A stretch of 64,000 bases of DNA. Source: Novosphingobium sp. CECT 9465 (lineage in GTDB: Bacteria; Pseudomonadota; Alphaproteobacteria; Sphingomonadales; Sphingomonadaceae). Position numbers and translations under genes: made by a program. Positions 1 through 7,644 of the stretch are shown piece after piece; the stretch's first letter is position 1, and each line of letters begins with the position of its first letter. The notes below the pieces were generated by a model. The model did no database searches and was not told where the DNA came from. It saw only the letters and a program-made list of their open reading frames with translations. The DNA lies in the NCBI RefSeq assembly GCF_920987055.1, contig NZ_CAKLBX010000001.1, positions 2,280,501 to 2,344,500 of the forward strand, written 5' to 3'.

Positions 1-33
1 ATCATCTGTGGCAATATCAACAATACGATCCAT
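1..33 (-). CDS. cas1: Cas1, N-terminal fragment cut by window edge
   Basis: Only the first 11 codons are visible; they read MDRIVDIATDD on the minus strand. That pattern (M-x-RIV-x-IA) resembles the start of Cas1 in alphaproteobacterial type II-C loci as I recall it, and the position directly behind cas9 in the same direction fits the cas9-cas1-cas2 order. An AAAGG motif lies 11 bases before the ATG. An in-frame ATG at 72 would add 13 residues, but no ribosome site is seen there. Cas1 integrates new spacers with Cas2. The identification rests on context and a very short peptide. Confidence 0.6.
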   Translation of the reverse strand, partial: MDRIVDIATDD

Positions 34-85
34 GCTGCGCCAACCTTTCGGTAATGAAGGCTGGCACAACATGGATAACCAATGG

Positions 86-3000
86 TTAACGTGGTCCGGG
101 ATCAAAGATACGGCCAAGTTCGTCGATACGAATCTGCCGCGCTTTTGCCTTCTGCAAGCCGCCAGCAGAAGAATAGAAGTATTTAAAAGGATCAATATCG
201 GGCGAAGTCGCGTCTCGCGCTTTCAGCGGCCCTGCTTCCTGATGTTCTGCCAATGTAATCTGTCCACCACCGGAAAATTTCACTACCCGCATAATCTTGC
301 GCGGCTGGCCTTGCGGCTCAACCGCAACCAGATCGTTCTGGCGCAGACTTAAAACACGCTTGGCTGCCGGATGGGGGCGCTGTTCGGGCTGGCCGGTCTG
401 GTGCGCGTCAAACATGGATACGATGCCAGAGTGCGATTTGCCGTCCCTGTCCTTCCAGCTTGATACCCACTTTCCATCGGGCATCCGCCACACGTCAAAC
501 CGGGCATTGGCATCGCCTTTGTAAGCTTTGAAAGCCTTGCCGGAAGCGTCACGGATCGGGATGACTTTCAAGGCCTCCCGCACTCTCACATGACGTATGC
601 CTTTGAACACAGGGTCCGCTTTCGCAAAATTGCGTAGCGCCGCCTCAAAATCCTTGCCGGACCGGCCCTCGGTTGCCTCCCACAGTGCCCGTTGCAAGGC
701 AGCATCCGGTATGCGGATGGGATCGGTAATGTCTGCCGGTTTGAGGCTGAGCAGAGGAACACGGTGAACAACAATCGGCAAACCACTGTCGCTGGTCAGG
801 CCTGTAAGCCCATAGGCAGTGTCGTTGTGCAACCGCGCGGCGGTGGCATTCTTGCCCTTCGCGGGAACGCCCTTGCGACCATGATCGGCCTTGTGACTGA
901 TGACTACACGAGCCAGAGAATCACGCAGATCTTCGCGGAATGTGTCCCAAGGCTTGGGAAGGTCAACGAACAGCTTGTCAAGATTTTGATCCTCTGCGCG
1001 GCCTGCCGCCTTGGCGATTTGCGAAAGCATGCCGCGATCTGTTGCTGCCACGACCGCCGCGTCGATTGCATGATGCCGATGGTCCAGCCGGTTCTTCGGT
1101 GCGCCGCTGTGCGGGTTTTCGACATAATTGTGGTCGGGCAGAAGTTCGTTCAGCCCCCACAGCCGCCGCAGCATCGCGGTCATACGACCGGGGATCACAT
1201 AAACGCCCTTTACGCCTTCGCCAGGCAGGCGATCAGAGGGACGCTCTGGATAGAGGCTGGACAGATAAGTCCGTGCCATCCGCGACAGATATTGCGTGTC
1301 GGTCAATTGGCGGGCGATGAAGCCACCCTCTTGATCAAAGCGCTCCATCGCGTCAGGCGCAAAGCGCCATTGCTTCGATTTGTGGAGCCGCGACACCTGC
1401 TCGGCGATGATCGTCCAGCGTTCGGTATGTCCCCAGGCTTCCCAGGGCGTTTTGTTGCCCTTTTCCCGGTTGCAACTGCGGTGCGCGATAACCTTGTTGG
1501 CGGCGCTATCGTCGAAGGAACGAGAATAGGGGATGATGTGTTCAATCTCGGTTTCTTCCGTGAACAGGGCCAGTTGCCCGATGTGACGTCCGCAGAACGG
1601 GCAGCATCTGTCGAGCGGATTGTTTGGATTGAGATCTTCCCACAGTTTCAGGAGCGCCCGGTTGGAACCGCTATCGCGCTGTTCGCTTTCCAGCAGTTTC
1701 TTTGACCGAGCTTCCGCCGCGCGCGTATTCGCGCCGATGCGCTTGTTGTGTTCGGCCTTGTCCTTTTCACTAAGCTTCAGTTCGCGCGCCAGTTCGACGA
1801 CAATCTCATCCGGGCGGCCATGCACCTTGATGATGGCATTGAGCAGACGGCGGAGCTGGCCCAGGCCAATATGCACGGTGGGATTGGTGATCTTGCCCCA
1901 GCGCGCTTCATCACTGTCCTGCGGATCAAGCGAGCCGGGCGGAATCTCGCGCGAGAGGATTTCACCGTAATAGGGCAGCTGGTCCAGTATCTCGCCCGTC
2001 CGGAAATCGCTGTGCGACTGGCCAAGCGCAGCCTCCACAGCCTTGTCGTAAGTCACCACATCCTTCTTGAGTTCGGCGAGAATCTTTCGGCTCGCCGTTT
2101 CCCCCAGCCGCCCATGACCTTCTGGCAAGCGCACACGCCCGATGGCTTCGGCCTGTTCCGCAGTAACGCCGTGCGTGGCCATCAACCAATCGTGCAGGCG
2201 AACAGGGTCTTCCTCTTCGGCCACCGCTTCGATGATTGACCACTGCACCCCCGGATCGAAATGCGCCCAGCGATCACCGAAGCAGTTTTTGTGACTGAAA
2301 GAGGCAAAGATTTCATCGCCGACAAGACCAGTGCGGTTTTCGCTCGCCTTGTTGAAGCTTTCGCCATCGGCCAGCTTCAACATCTGCCCGCCAGCCATCT
2401 TGGAGAACAAAAGCGTTTTCTGGACTTTTAACGCCCTTATGATCTTGTCGCGCTGATCGAGCGTCAGCTTGCGCGATGGTGCGCCCGCTTTGGTGATTTC
2501 AAGCTGATTGACCTCTTCATACAGCCGCCGTTCCTGAAATAGCGGATGCGCCTTGGGCAGGCGCTCTTCTTCGTTGAAAAAGGTGCAGCCGCCTACTTTT
2601 GGTACTTTCAATGGGCGCTGAAAAAAGATGATGCGCCGAAGCCGGTCGCGGACGGAATCGGTCAGCAGCGCGGGACGATGCGCCGCCTGCGCGGTCCAGA
2701 TTGCATCGAACTCCGCTTCCAGATGGCGGCGTTCGGGGTAAAAGTCATAGCCATCCCCTTCTGCACGCATCCGCACACGTTTGGCGGGGATCGCATTTTG
2801 GTCGGTCGCGGTATTGGCATGTTTGAACAGGAACTCGCCGAAAGTGCGTGCGCCTGCTTCATGCATCGCCAGATCGAGCGCCTTTGCACCGCCCGCGATT
2901 TTGCCACCTTCCTTGTCATCCCCCGCTTTGCGTTCGGCCTTGCGGTTCGATTTGAACCCGCGACGCTGGTTCAGATGGAACAACGCGCGGCCCAGCAGAT

Positions 3001-3340
3001 GCGGACTCAATGCTTCATCCAGCGCTGCTGAGCGCAGAGCATAGGGATCACATCCGACCAGTGCCTTGGCGTCCTGAGAATCGGCGGGCATCAGGCCGGT
3101 ATCGATCAGAGCTTCCAGGAGAGCCGACCGACGCCGAACATAGCGATCACGCCTCCGCCGCATCGCCCGTGCATCGCGCCGGTCAACCGCGAGCGAAGCC
3201 CCTGACTTGGGATCGCGCCCATCGGAGAAGATGCGAACACCGATGTCGCGGATGCCGACTGGCTTTCCTTGCCCATCAAGATTGAAAAGGCACCAGCCGA
3301 TGCTGTTGGTGCCGATGTCCAAGCCCAATCGAGTCGCCAC
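86..3340 (-). CDS. cas9: Cas9 endonuclease, type II-C, compact
   Basis: RNA-guided DNA endonuclease of 1084 residues, the short size typical of type II-C. RuvC-I is GLDIGTNSIGW (catalytic Asp8), followed by an arginine-rich bridge helix at about 55-75. RuvC-II is IVVELAREL (Glu516). The HNH domain lies at about 578-625, with CPFC and SC zinc-type cysteines and EIEHIIP (catalytic His601). RuvC-III is HHAIDAA (His757, Asp760). All expected catalytic residues are present, so the enzyme should be active. The start is GTG, with AGGA eight bases upstream. The gene is followed after about 50 bases by the probable cas1 start. The tracrRNA candidate lies on the opposite strand behind its 5' end. Codon use matches the chromosome. 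Confidence 0.97.
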   Translation of the reverse strand: MATRLGLDIGTNSIGWCLFNLDGQGKPVGIRDIGVRIFSDGRDPKSGASLAVDRRDARAMRRRRDRYVRRRSALLEALIDTGLMPADSQDAKALVGCDPYALRSAALDEALSPHLLGRALFHLNQRRGFKSNRKAERKAGDDKEGGKIAGGAKALDLAMHEAGARTFGEFLFKHANTATDQNAIPAKRVRMRAEGDGYDFYPERRHLEAEFDAIWTAQAAHRPALLTDSVRDRLRRIIFFQRPLKVPKVGGCTFFNEEERLPKAHPLFQERRLYEEVNQLEITKAGAPSRKLTLDQRDKIIRALKVQKTLLFSKMAGGQMLKLADGESFNKASENRTGLVGDEIFASFSHKNCFGDRWAHFDPGVQWSIIEAVAEEEDPVRLHDWLMATHGVTAEQAEAIGRVRLPEGHGRLGETASRKILAELKKDVVTYDKAVEAALGQSHSDFRTGEILDQLPYYGEILSREIPPGSLDPQDSDEARWGKITNPTVHIGLGQLRRLLNAIIKVHGRPDEIVVELARELKLSEKDKAEHNKRIGANTRAAEARSKKLLESEQRDSGSNRALLKLWEDLNPNNPLDRCCPFCGRHIGQLALFTEETEIEHIIPYSRSFDDSAANKVIAHRSCNREKGNKTPWEAWGHTERWTIIAEQVSRLHKSKQWRFAPDAMERFDQEGGFIARQLTDTQYLSRMARTYLSSLYPERPSDRLPGEGVKGVYVIPGRMTAMLRRLWGLNELLPDHNYVENPHSGAPKNRLDHRHHAIDAAVVAATDRGMLSQIAKAAGRAEDQNLDKLFVDLPKPWDTFREDLRDSLARVVISHKADHGRKGVPAKGKNATAARLHNDTAYGLTGLTSDSGLPIVVHRVPLLSLKPADITDPIRIPDAALQRALWEATEGRSGKDFEAALRNFAKADPVFKGIRHVRVREALKVIPIRDASGKAFKAYKGDANARFDVWRMPDGKWVSSWKDRDGKSHSGIVSMFDAHQTGQPEQRPHPAAKRVLSLRQNDLVAVEPQGQPRKIMRVVKFSGGGQITLAEHQEAGPLKARDATSPDIDPFKYFYSSAGGLQKAKARQIRIDELGRIFDPGPR

Positions 3341-3541
3341 TTGTCACATCCTTTCTAATATAGCTTACAGGACAGTTACTGGCGTTTAGGTCTAGTTAAC
3401 TGTGAAACTTGTGCCCGCTTCGACAAAGGACGTGACTAACATGAGCATCTGACCATCACAACCTGGCGAACATCAAAAAGCAGGTATGATTTGCAATATG
3501 AGTCAGTGAGATCATGTTCGCCCCTATTGGGAACGTGGCCA

Positions 3542-3570
3542 TTGACAGGAGGCCAAGGTTTTTGCACACT
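3542..3570 (+). promoter_or_regulatory. Promoter for the tracrRNA candidate
   Basis: A perfect TTGACA (3542-3547) is followed after 17 bases by CACACT (3565-3570), a weak -10 box. Transcription would begin near 3577, just before the putative anti-repeat. The -10 box is poor, so the start point is approximate. Confidence 0.45.
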
Positions 3571-3576
3571 GGTGCC

Positions 3577-3653
3577 TCAGAAATCGCAGGTCTGGTTGTT
3601 AACAAGCAACTTGATTGCACCAAATAAGGTGGGGGCTACGGCCCCCATTTTTT
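3577..3653 (+). ncRNA. tracrRNA candidate
   Basis: A roughly 77-nt transcript is predicted between the promoter at 3542-3570 and the strong intrinsic terminator ending at 3653. It lies in the otherwise gene-free 510-base gap beside cas9, on the opposite strand. The 5' part (about 3575-3610) would be the anti-repeat; it contains the GTTGTTAACAAGCAAC inverted repeat. It is followed by a short linker with ATAAGG and the terminal hairpin. That order of anti-repeat, linker and terminal hairpin is the usual tracrRNA layout. The CRISPR repeat is outside the window, so complementarity cannot be tested here. Confidence 0.6.
3630..3653 (+). terminator. Intrinsic terminator of the tracrRNA candidate
   Basis: A perfect 7-bp stem, TGGGGGC (3630-3636) with GCCCCCA (3641-3647), has a TACG loop and is followed by six T residues. 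It is the clearest Rho-independent terminator in the window, and no protein gene lies upstream on this strand. Confidence 0.85.
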
Positions 3654-3850
3654 ATGCATGAAGCTTTCCTGGTGACCGCTAAGGCTCATCGCAGTTCGCC
3701 CAAATTCGACCCATAGAATTATGGCGTAAACTACGGCAATCATTAATTTTGTATTTTTGTGTGTTAAATCAATGGCGATTACGTCCGTCCGTCTCCGCCA
3801 TCACAGGTATGCAAATCGATTGGCTGTGGTTTGGCTGTTGTCGACCCGTC

Positions 3851-5308
3851 TTAGCTGATTTGCAGCCCCATGTGCTGTGCGAGTTCCTTGAGATCGCGCA
3901 GGGCGGCGTCTCCGATCAGTGCTGGCTCAACGCTTTCCAGCGACAGTTTGCCAGCCTCCATGCGCAGCGCAGTGTGTTCGATCAGGGGTACGCAGCCGGC
4001 AGTCAGGCGGCGGCACAATCGCGCGGCGAGGCCTAGCGTCTGCGCTTCTCCCAGGTCCACGTTCGGGGCCAGCACTGCAAGATCGTCAGTGCTGCCGCCG
4101 CGCGAAACGCTGCTTTGCAAGGCTGCGGCAAGGATTGCGCGGCCCGATGTTTCCACGCCGATCCAGCGCTTGCGCAAGGCCCATGCGCGGGGCGTTTCGC
4201 GACGCAGGTTCGGCTCCACCCTTCCGGCGGCAAGGCACAACAGCACGGCGGCCTGCCCCAGTGGCGTACGGGCCATCGGTGCCACATCCTGCATCCAGCG
4301 CACCGCAGCATCACCCTCGGCAGCGGTAATGCCCAGTTGCGTGACGAAATCGCCAACGCCCGATACCAGGGGGTGCAATTTCTGCTCCGACGCCGAAAGT
4401 GCGCTGAACAGTACCCCTTCGCGCAGGCCCCATGAAGAAAACACGATGCGCGCCGGGGACAGTTGCCGCAACAGGATTGCAACGAGCGCCGCCGTATCGG
4501 GAATGCTGGCAAGGCGATTGGTGGATACGCCGTCGATCGGCTTGATCGCCTGCCCCCTGCGCGAAAGTAGCCGCGCCAGATCAAGCGCCTTGGCCGCATC
4601 CAGCGTGAAGCCGTGCGTGTCTTCCACTGGCCAGTTCATGCGGACCATCACCGCGCGGGCAAAGGCGCGCATCGATCCGCCGACAAGGTATAGCGTAACG
4701 CCCGGCTCTGCCGCCCAATCGGCCTTGGCCAGCATCGCGCCGACCTTGCGCGCAAAGGTACGGTCACCGCCCGCCCGCAAGGCAGGCAGGCGCAGGGACC
4801 CCAGCGGCATGCTGACGCCATGGCTGGTGCCGCCATCGGCCACATCGACCAGTTCGAGACTGCCGCCGCCCAGATCACCAACGATACCGCGCGCATCGGG
4901 AAAGGCGCCGATCACGCCGGTAGCGCTCGTTTCGGCTTCCTCGACGCCCGAAAGCAGGCGCGGAGCGAAGCCGAGCGCGCGGACGCGTTCGAGGAACTGC
5001 TGACCGTTCGAGGCATCGCGCACCGCTGCAGTTGCGACCACATCGACCGAGCCGATCCCGCCAAGGTCGATGATCGCCTTGTAGCGGGCGAGCGCCGCCA
5101 GCACATTGGCCGTGGCCTTGCCTGAAAGCTTGCCGACTTCGGCCACGCCCTTGCCCAGCTTGGCAGTGACTTTCTCGTTAAGCAGGACGACAGGTGCGCG
5201 GGGCGGACCGCCATACACGACCAGCCGGACCGTGTTCGATCCGATATCGATCACGGCGCGGGACTTGTTCCACGCGTAAGTCGGGTTGTGTTTCAGCGTC
5301 TCGATCAC
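3851..5308 (-). CDS. ppx: Exopolyphosphatase (Ppx/GppA family)
   Basis: 485 residues of the Ppx/GppA phosphatase family, which releases phosphate from polyphosphate ends or hydrolyses pppGpp. The actin-like ATPase fold shows in AVIDIGSNTVRLVV (about 18-31) and GDLGGGSLEL (about 142-151), the two phosphate-binding loops. A C-terminal HD-like helical region follows. The start is GTG, set directly after the stop of ppk1 with no gap, so the two genes form an operon and are probably translationally coupled. Pairing with the polyphosphate kinase supports exopolyphosphatase over a pure pppGpp hydrolase. Confidence 0.92.
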   Translation of the reverse strand: MIETLKHNPTYAWNKSRAVIDIGSNTVRLVVYGGPPRAPVVLLNEKVTAKLGKGVAEVGKLSGKATANVLAALARYKAIIDLGGIGSVDVVATAAVRDASNGQQFLERVRALGFAPRLLSGVEEAETSATGVIGAFPDARGIVGDLGGGSLELVDVADGGTSHGVSMPLGSLRLPALRAGGDRTFARKVGAMLAKADWAAEPGVTLYLVGGSMRAFARAVMVRMNWPVEDTHGFTLDAAKALDLARLLSRRGQAIKPIDGVSTNRLASIPDTAALVAILLRQLSPARIVFSSWGLREGVLFSALSASEQKLHPLVSGVGDFVTQLGITAAEGDAAVRWMQDVAPMARTPLGQAAVLLCLAAGRVEPNLRRETPRAWALRKRWIGVETSGRAILAAALQSSVSRGGSTDDLAVLAPNVDLGEAQTLGLAARLCRRLTAGCVPLIEHTALRMEAGKLSLESVEPALIGDAALRDLKELAQHMGLQIS

Positions 5309-7480
5309 TCAGCCACGGTGGGCCACGCCGCGCCGCAGCGCAAGCTTGGGCACTTTTCTTCCACTGGAAAGCGCCGCGCCGCGACCGGACAACGATGGGT
5401 TGGTCATGAAATAGCGATGCAGGTTGAATGGCTGCTCCCCCTTTTCGAAGCGGGTATATTCGCCATCGCTGTGCAGCGCCCAACTCTGTTCGGTATCGAG
5501 CAGGTTGGCGAGCATCACCTGATCGAGGATCTGGTCATGCACGGTGGGATTGCGCACGGGCACGAGCACTTCGACCCGGCGGCCCATGTTGCGGCTCATC
5601 CCGTCGGCCGAGGAGATGAACACCCGCGCCCGCTTGTTGGGCATGCGCGCGCCATTTCCGAAAGCCCATATGCGGCTGTGTTCGAGGAATCTCCCGATAA
5701 TCGATTTCACCTCGATCGTCTCGGACAGGCCCGGCACACCGGGTTTGAGGCAGCATATCCCGCGCACCACCAGCCGCACTTCCACGCCGGCCTGGCTGGC
5801 AAGATAGAGCCGGTCGATCAGGTCAGGATCGGTCAACTGGTTGAGCTTGGCCCATATCGTTGCGGGACGGCCCTTGCCCGCCAGGGCAATCTCGCGATCG
5901 ATGCATTCATACAACTTCTCGCGCAGGTTGATCGGCGAAATCGCCAGCAATTCCGTATGCTTCGGCTCGACATAACCGGTGACGAAATTGAACAACTGCC
6001 CGGCATCGCGCCCCATGCGCGGATCGGCGGTGAAGAACGACAGGTCGGTATAGATGCGCGCGGTGACCGGGTGGTAATTGCCGGTGCCGAAGTGGCAATA
6101 GGTGCGATAGCCACCGGCCTCGCGCCGCACGACGAGGCTGACCTTGGCGTGAGTTTTCCAGTCCACGAAGCCGTAGATCACCTGGACGCCTGCGCGCTCA
6201 AGCTGCGCAGCCCACATCAGGTTCTGCTCTTCGTCGAACCGCGCCTTCAACTCGACCACGGCAGTAACGGACTTGCCCGCTTCTGCCGCCGCGATCAGCG
6301 CGGCGATAACCGCAGATTGCTTGCCCGCGCGATAAAGCGTCTGCTTGATGGCAACCACGTCCGGGTCTGCGGCCGCCTGCCGCAGGAAATCGATCACCAC
6401 CTCGAAACTTTCGTAGGGATGGTGAATCACCAGATCCTTTTCGCGGATAGCCGAGAAGCAATCGCCGTCATGCTCCAGCACCCGCTCTGGATAGCGCGGA
6501 TTGTAGGGATCGAACTTCATGTCTTGCCGGTCTTCATCGACCACAGTGGCAAGACCGTTGATGGCAAGCAGGCCCCTGCTCTTGATGACCAGCGCATGGT
6601 CCAGCCGCAATTGGTCGCGCAGCAGCCGCTCCGCATCGGGATCAAAGTTATCCTGCAATTGCAGCATGATGACTTTTCCGCGCCGCCGCCGCTGGATGGC
6701 AGTGCGATAATAGCGCACGAGGTCTTCGGCATCTTCCTCGATCTCGATATCGCTATCGCGCAACACGCGGAAGGTGCCATGGCCAAGGATGCGGAAGCCC
6801 GGAAAAAGCAGTGTGGCATGGCGCCGCACCAGTTCCTCTATCCCGATCCATGATGCCTTTTCACCGGGCAGACGCACGAACCGTGGCAGCGCCGGCGGGA
6901 TCAGGATCATCTCGCTCACCGCCGCGCCATCGGCCACGCGGTGCATCTGGAACAGGATGCCGGTGCCCTGATTGGCGATGAACGGGAACGGGTGCGCCGG
7001 ATCAATCGCCTGTGGCGTAAGGATCGGCACGACATGCTCTTCGAAGTAATCGCGCAACCAGTCGGCCTCTGTCCGTGTGAACGGATCGTTGTCGATCAGT
7101 CGAATCCCTGCGGCGGAAAGGTCCTGCGCCAATCCAGCCAGCACGTCCTGCTGTGCATCGATCAGGTCCTTGACCGTATCGAGCAGCCCGCCGAGTTGCT
7201 GCTGCGGGGTCATCCCGTCAATCGACAGTTCGTCGATCTGGCGGCGCACCTGTCCGGCAATTCCGGCCACGCGCACCATCATGAATTCGTCAAGATTACT
7301 GCCGCTGATGGACAGGAACCGCAGCCGTTCAAGCAGCGGATAATCGGGATTGACCGCTTCGGCCAATACGCGACGATTGAACGCAAGCCAGCTCAGTTCG
7401 CGGTTGAAAAACCGTTCCTGCACTGGCGGCAAGCCGCTGGTTTCCGCGCGCTGATAATCTGCCGACATGTTTCCGTCCAT
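5309..7480 (-). CDS. ppk1: Polyphosphate kinase 1
   Basis: 723 residues, normal for PPK1, which makes polyphosphate from ATP at the inner membrane. The N-terminal domain begins FFNRELSWLAFN. The catalytic part contains KTHAKVSLVVRR (near residue 444, matching the autophosphorylated His of E. coli PPK1) and HFGTGNYH with the second conserved His. A second in-frame ATG at 7468 is an equally good start and has GGACGG just upstream. It is transcribed divergently from the TonB-dependent receptor and is the first gene of the ppk1-ppx operon. A weak minus-strand Pho-box-like pair lies at about 7493-7511, but close to the start codon. Confidence 0.96.
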   Translation of the reverse strand: MDGNMSADYQRAETSGLPPVQERFFNRELSWLAFNRRVLAEAVNPDYPLLERLRFLSISGSNLDEFMMVRVAGIAGQVRRQIDELSIDGMTPQQQLGGLLDTVKDLIDAQQDVLAGLAQDLSAAGIRLIDNDPFTRTEADWLRDYFEEHVVPILTPQAIDPAHPFPFIANQGTGILFQMHRVADGAAVSEMILIPPALPRFVRLPGEKASWIGIEELVRRHATLLFPGFRILGHGTFRVLRDSDIEIEEDAEDLVRYYRTAIQRRRRGKVIMLQLQDNFDPDAERLLRDQLRLDHALVIKSRGLLAINGLATVVDEDRQDMKFDPYNPRYPERVLEHDGDCFSAIREKDLVIHHPYESFEVVIDFLRQAAADPDVVAIKQTLYRAGKQSAVIAALIAAAEAGKSVTAVVELKARFDEEQNLMWAAQLERAGVQVIYGFVDWKTHAKVSLVVRREAGGYRTYCHFGTGNYHPVTARIYTDLSFFTADPRMGRDAGQLFNFVTGYVEPKHTELLAISPINLREKLYECIDREIALAGKGRPATIWAKLNQLTDPDLIDRLYLASQAGVEVRLVVRGICCLKPGVPGLSETIEVKSIIGRFLEHSRIWAFGNGARMPNKRARVFISSADGMSRNMGRRVEVLVPVRNPTVHDQILDQVMLANLLDTEQSWALHSDGEYTRFEKGEQPFNLHRYFMTNPSLSGRGAALSSGRKVPKLALRRGVAHRG

Positions 7481-7528
7481 TGGGCAAACCCCGTTACACT
7501 CGTGTGACAGACGTGTCGCGGATGATTG

Positions 7529-7571
7529 CTGTCAATTTTTCGTCACATTCTGTCGCCGATCTGTCGCTGAA
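7529..7571 (+). promoter_or_regulatory. Tandem Pho-box-like repeats
   Basis: Four half sites of the form (C/T)(T/C)GTC start at 7529, 7540, 7550 and 7561, so they recur every 10-11 bases; three of them read CTGTC exactly. That spacing is the known signature of PhoB binding. The block ends about 75 bases before the receptor start and lies between polyphosphate genes and a phosphatase operon, so phosphate starvation control is a reasonable inference. Confidence 0.6.
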
Positions 7572-7644
7572 CTGGCACGATGCTGCAACAGCGAAAGCCT
7601 AGCGGGGCAAGCGCCACATCAACTGGCCAATGAGGGATCACACC

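Noticed and set aside
692..1705. 337-codon plus-strand open frame inside cas9
   Set aside because: It is antisense to the clearly conserved cas9 and has no family resemblance or ribosome site.
3341..3850. CRISPR repeat-spacer array beside cas9
   Set aside because: No 30-40 base direct repeats are present; the gap holds only the tracrRNA candidate and inverted repeats.
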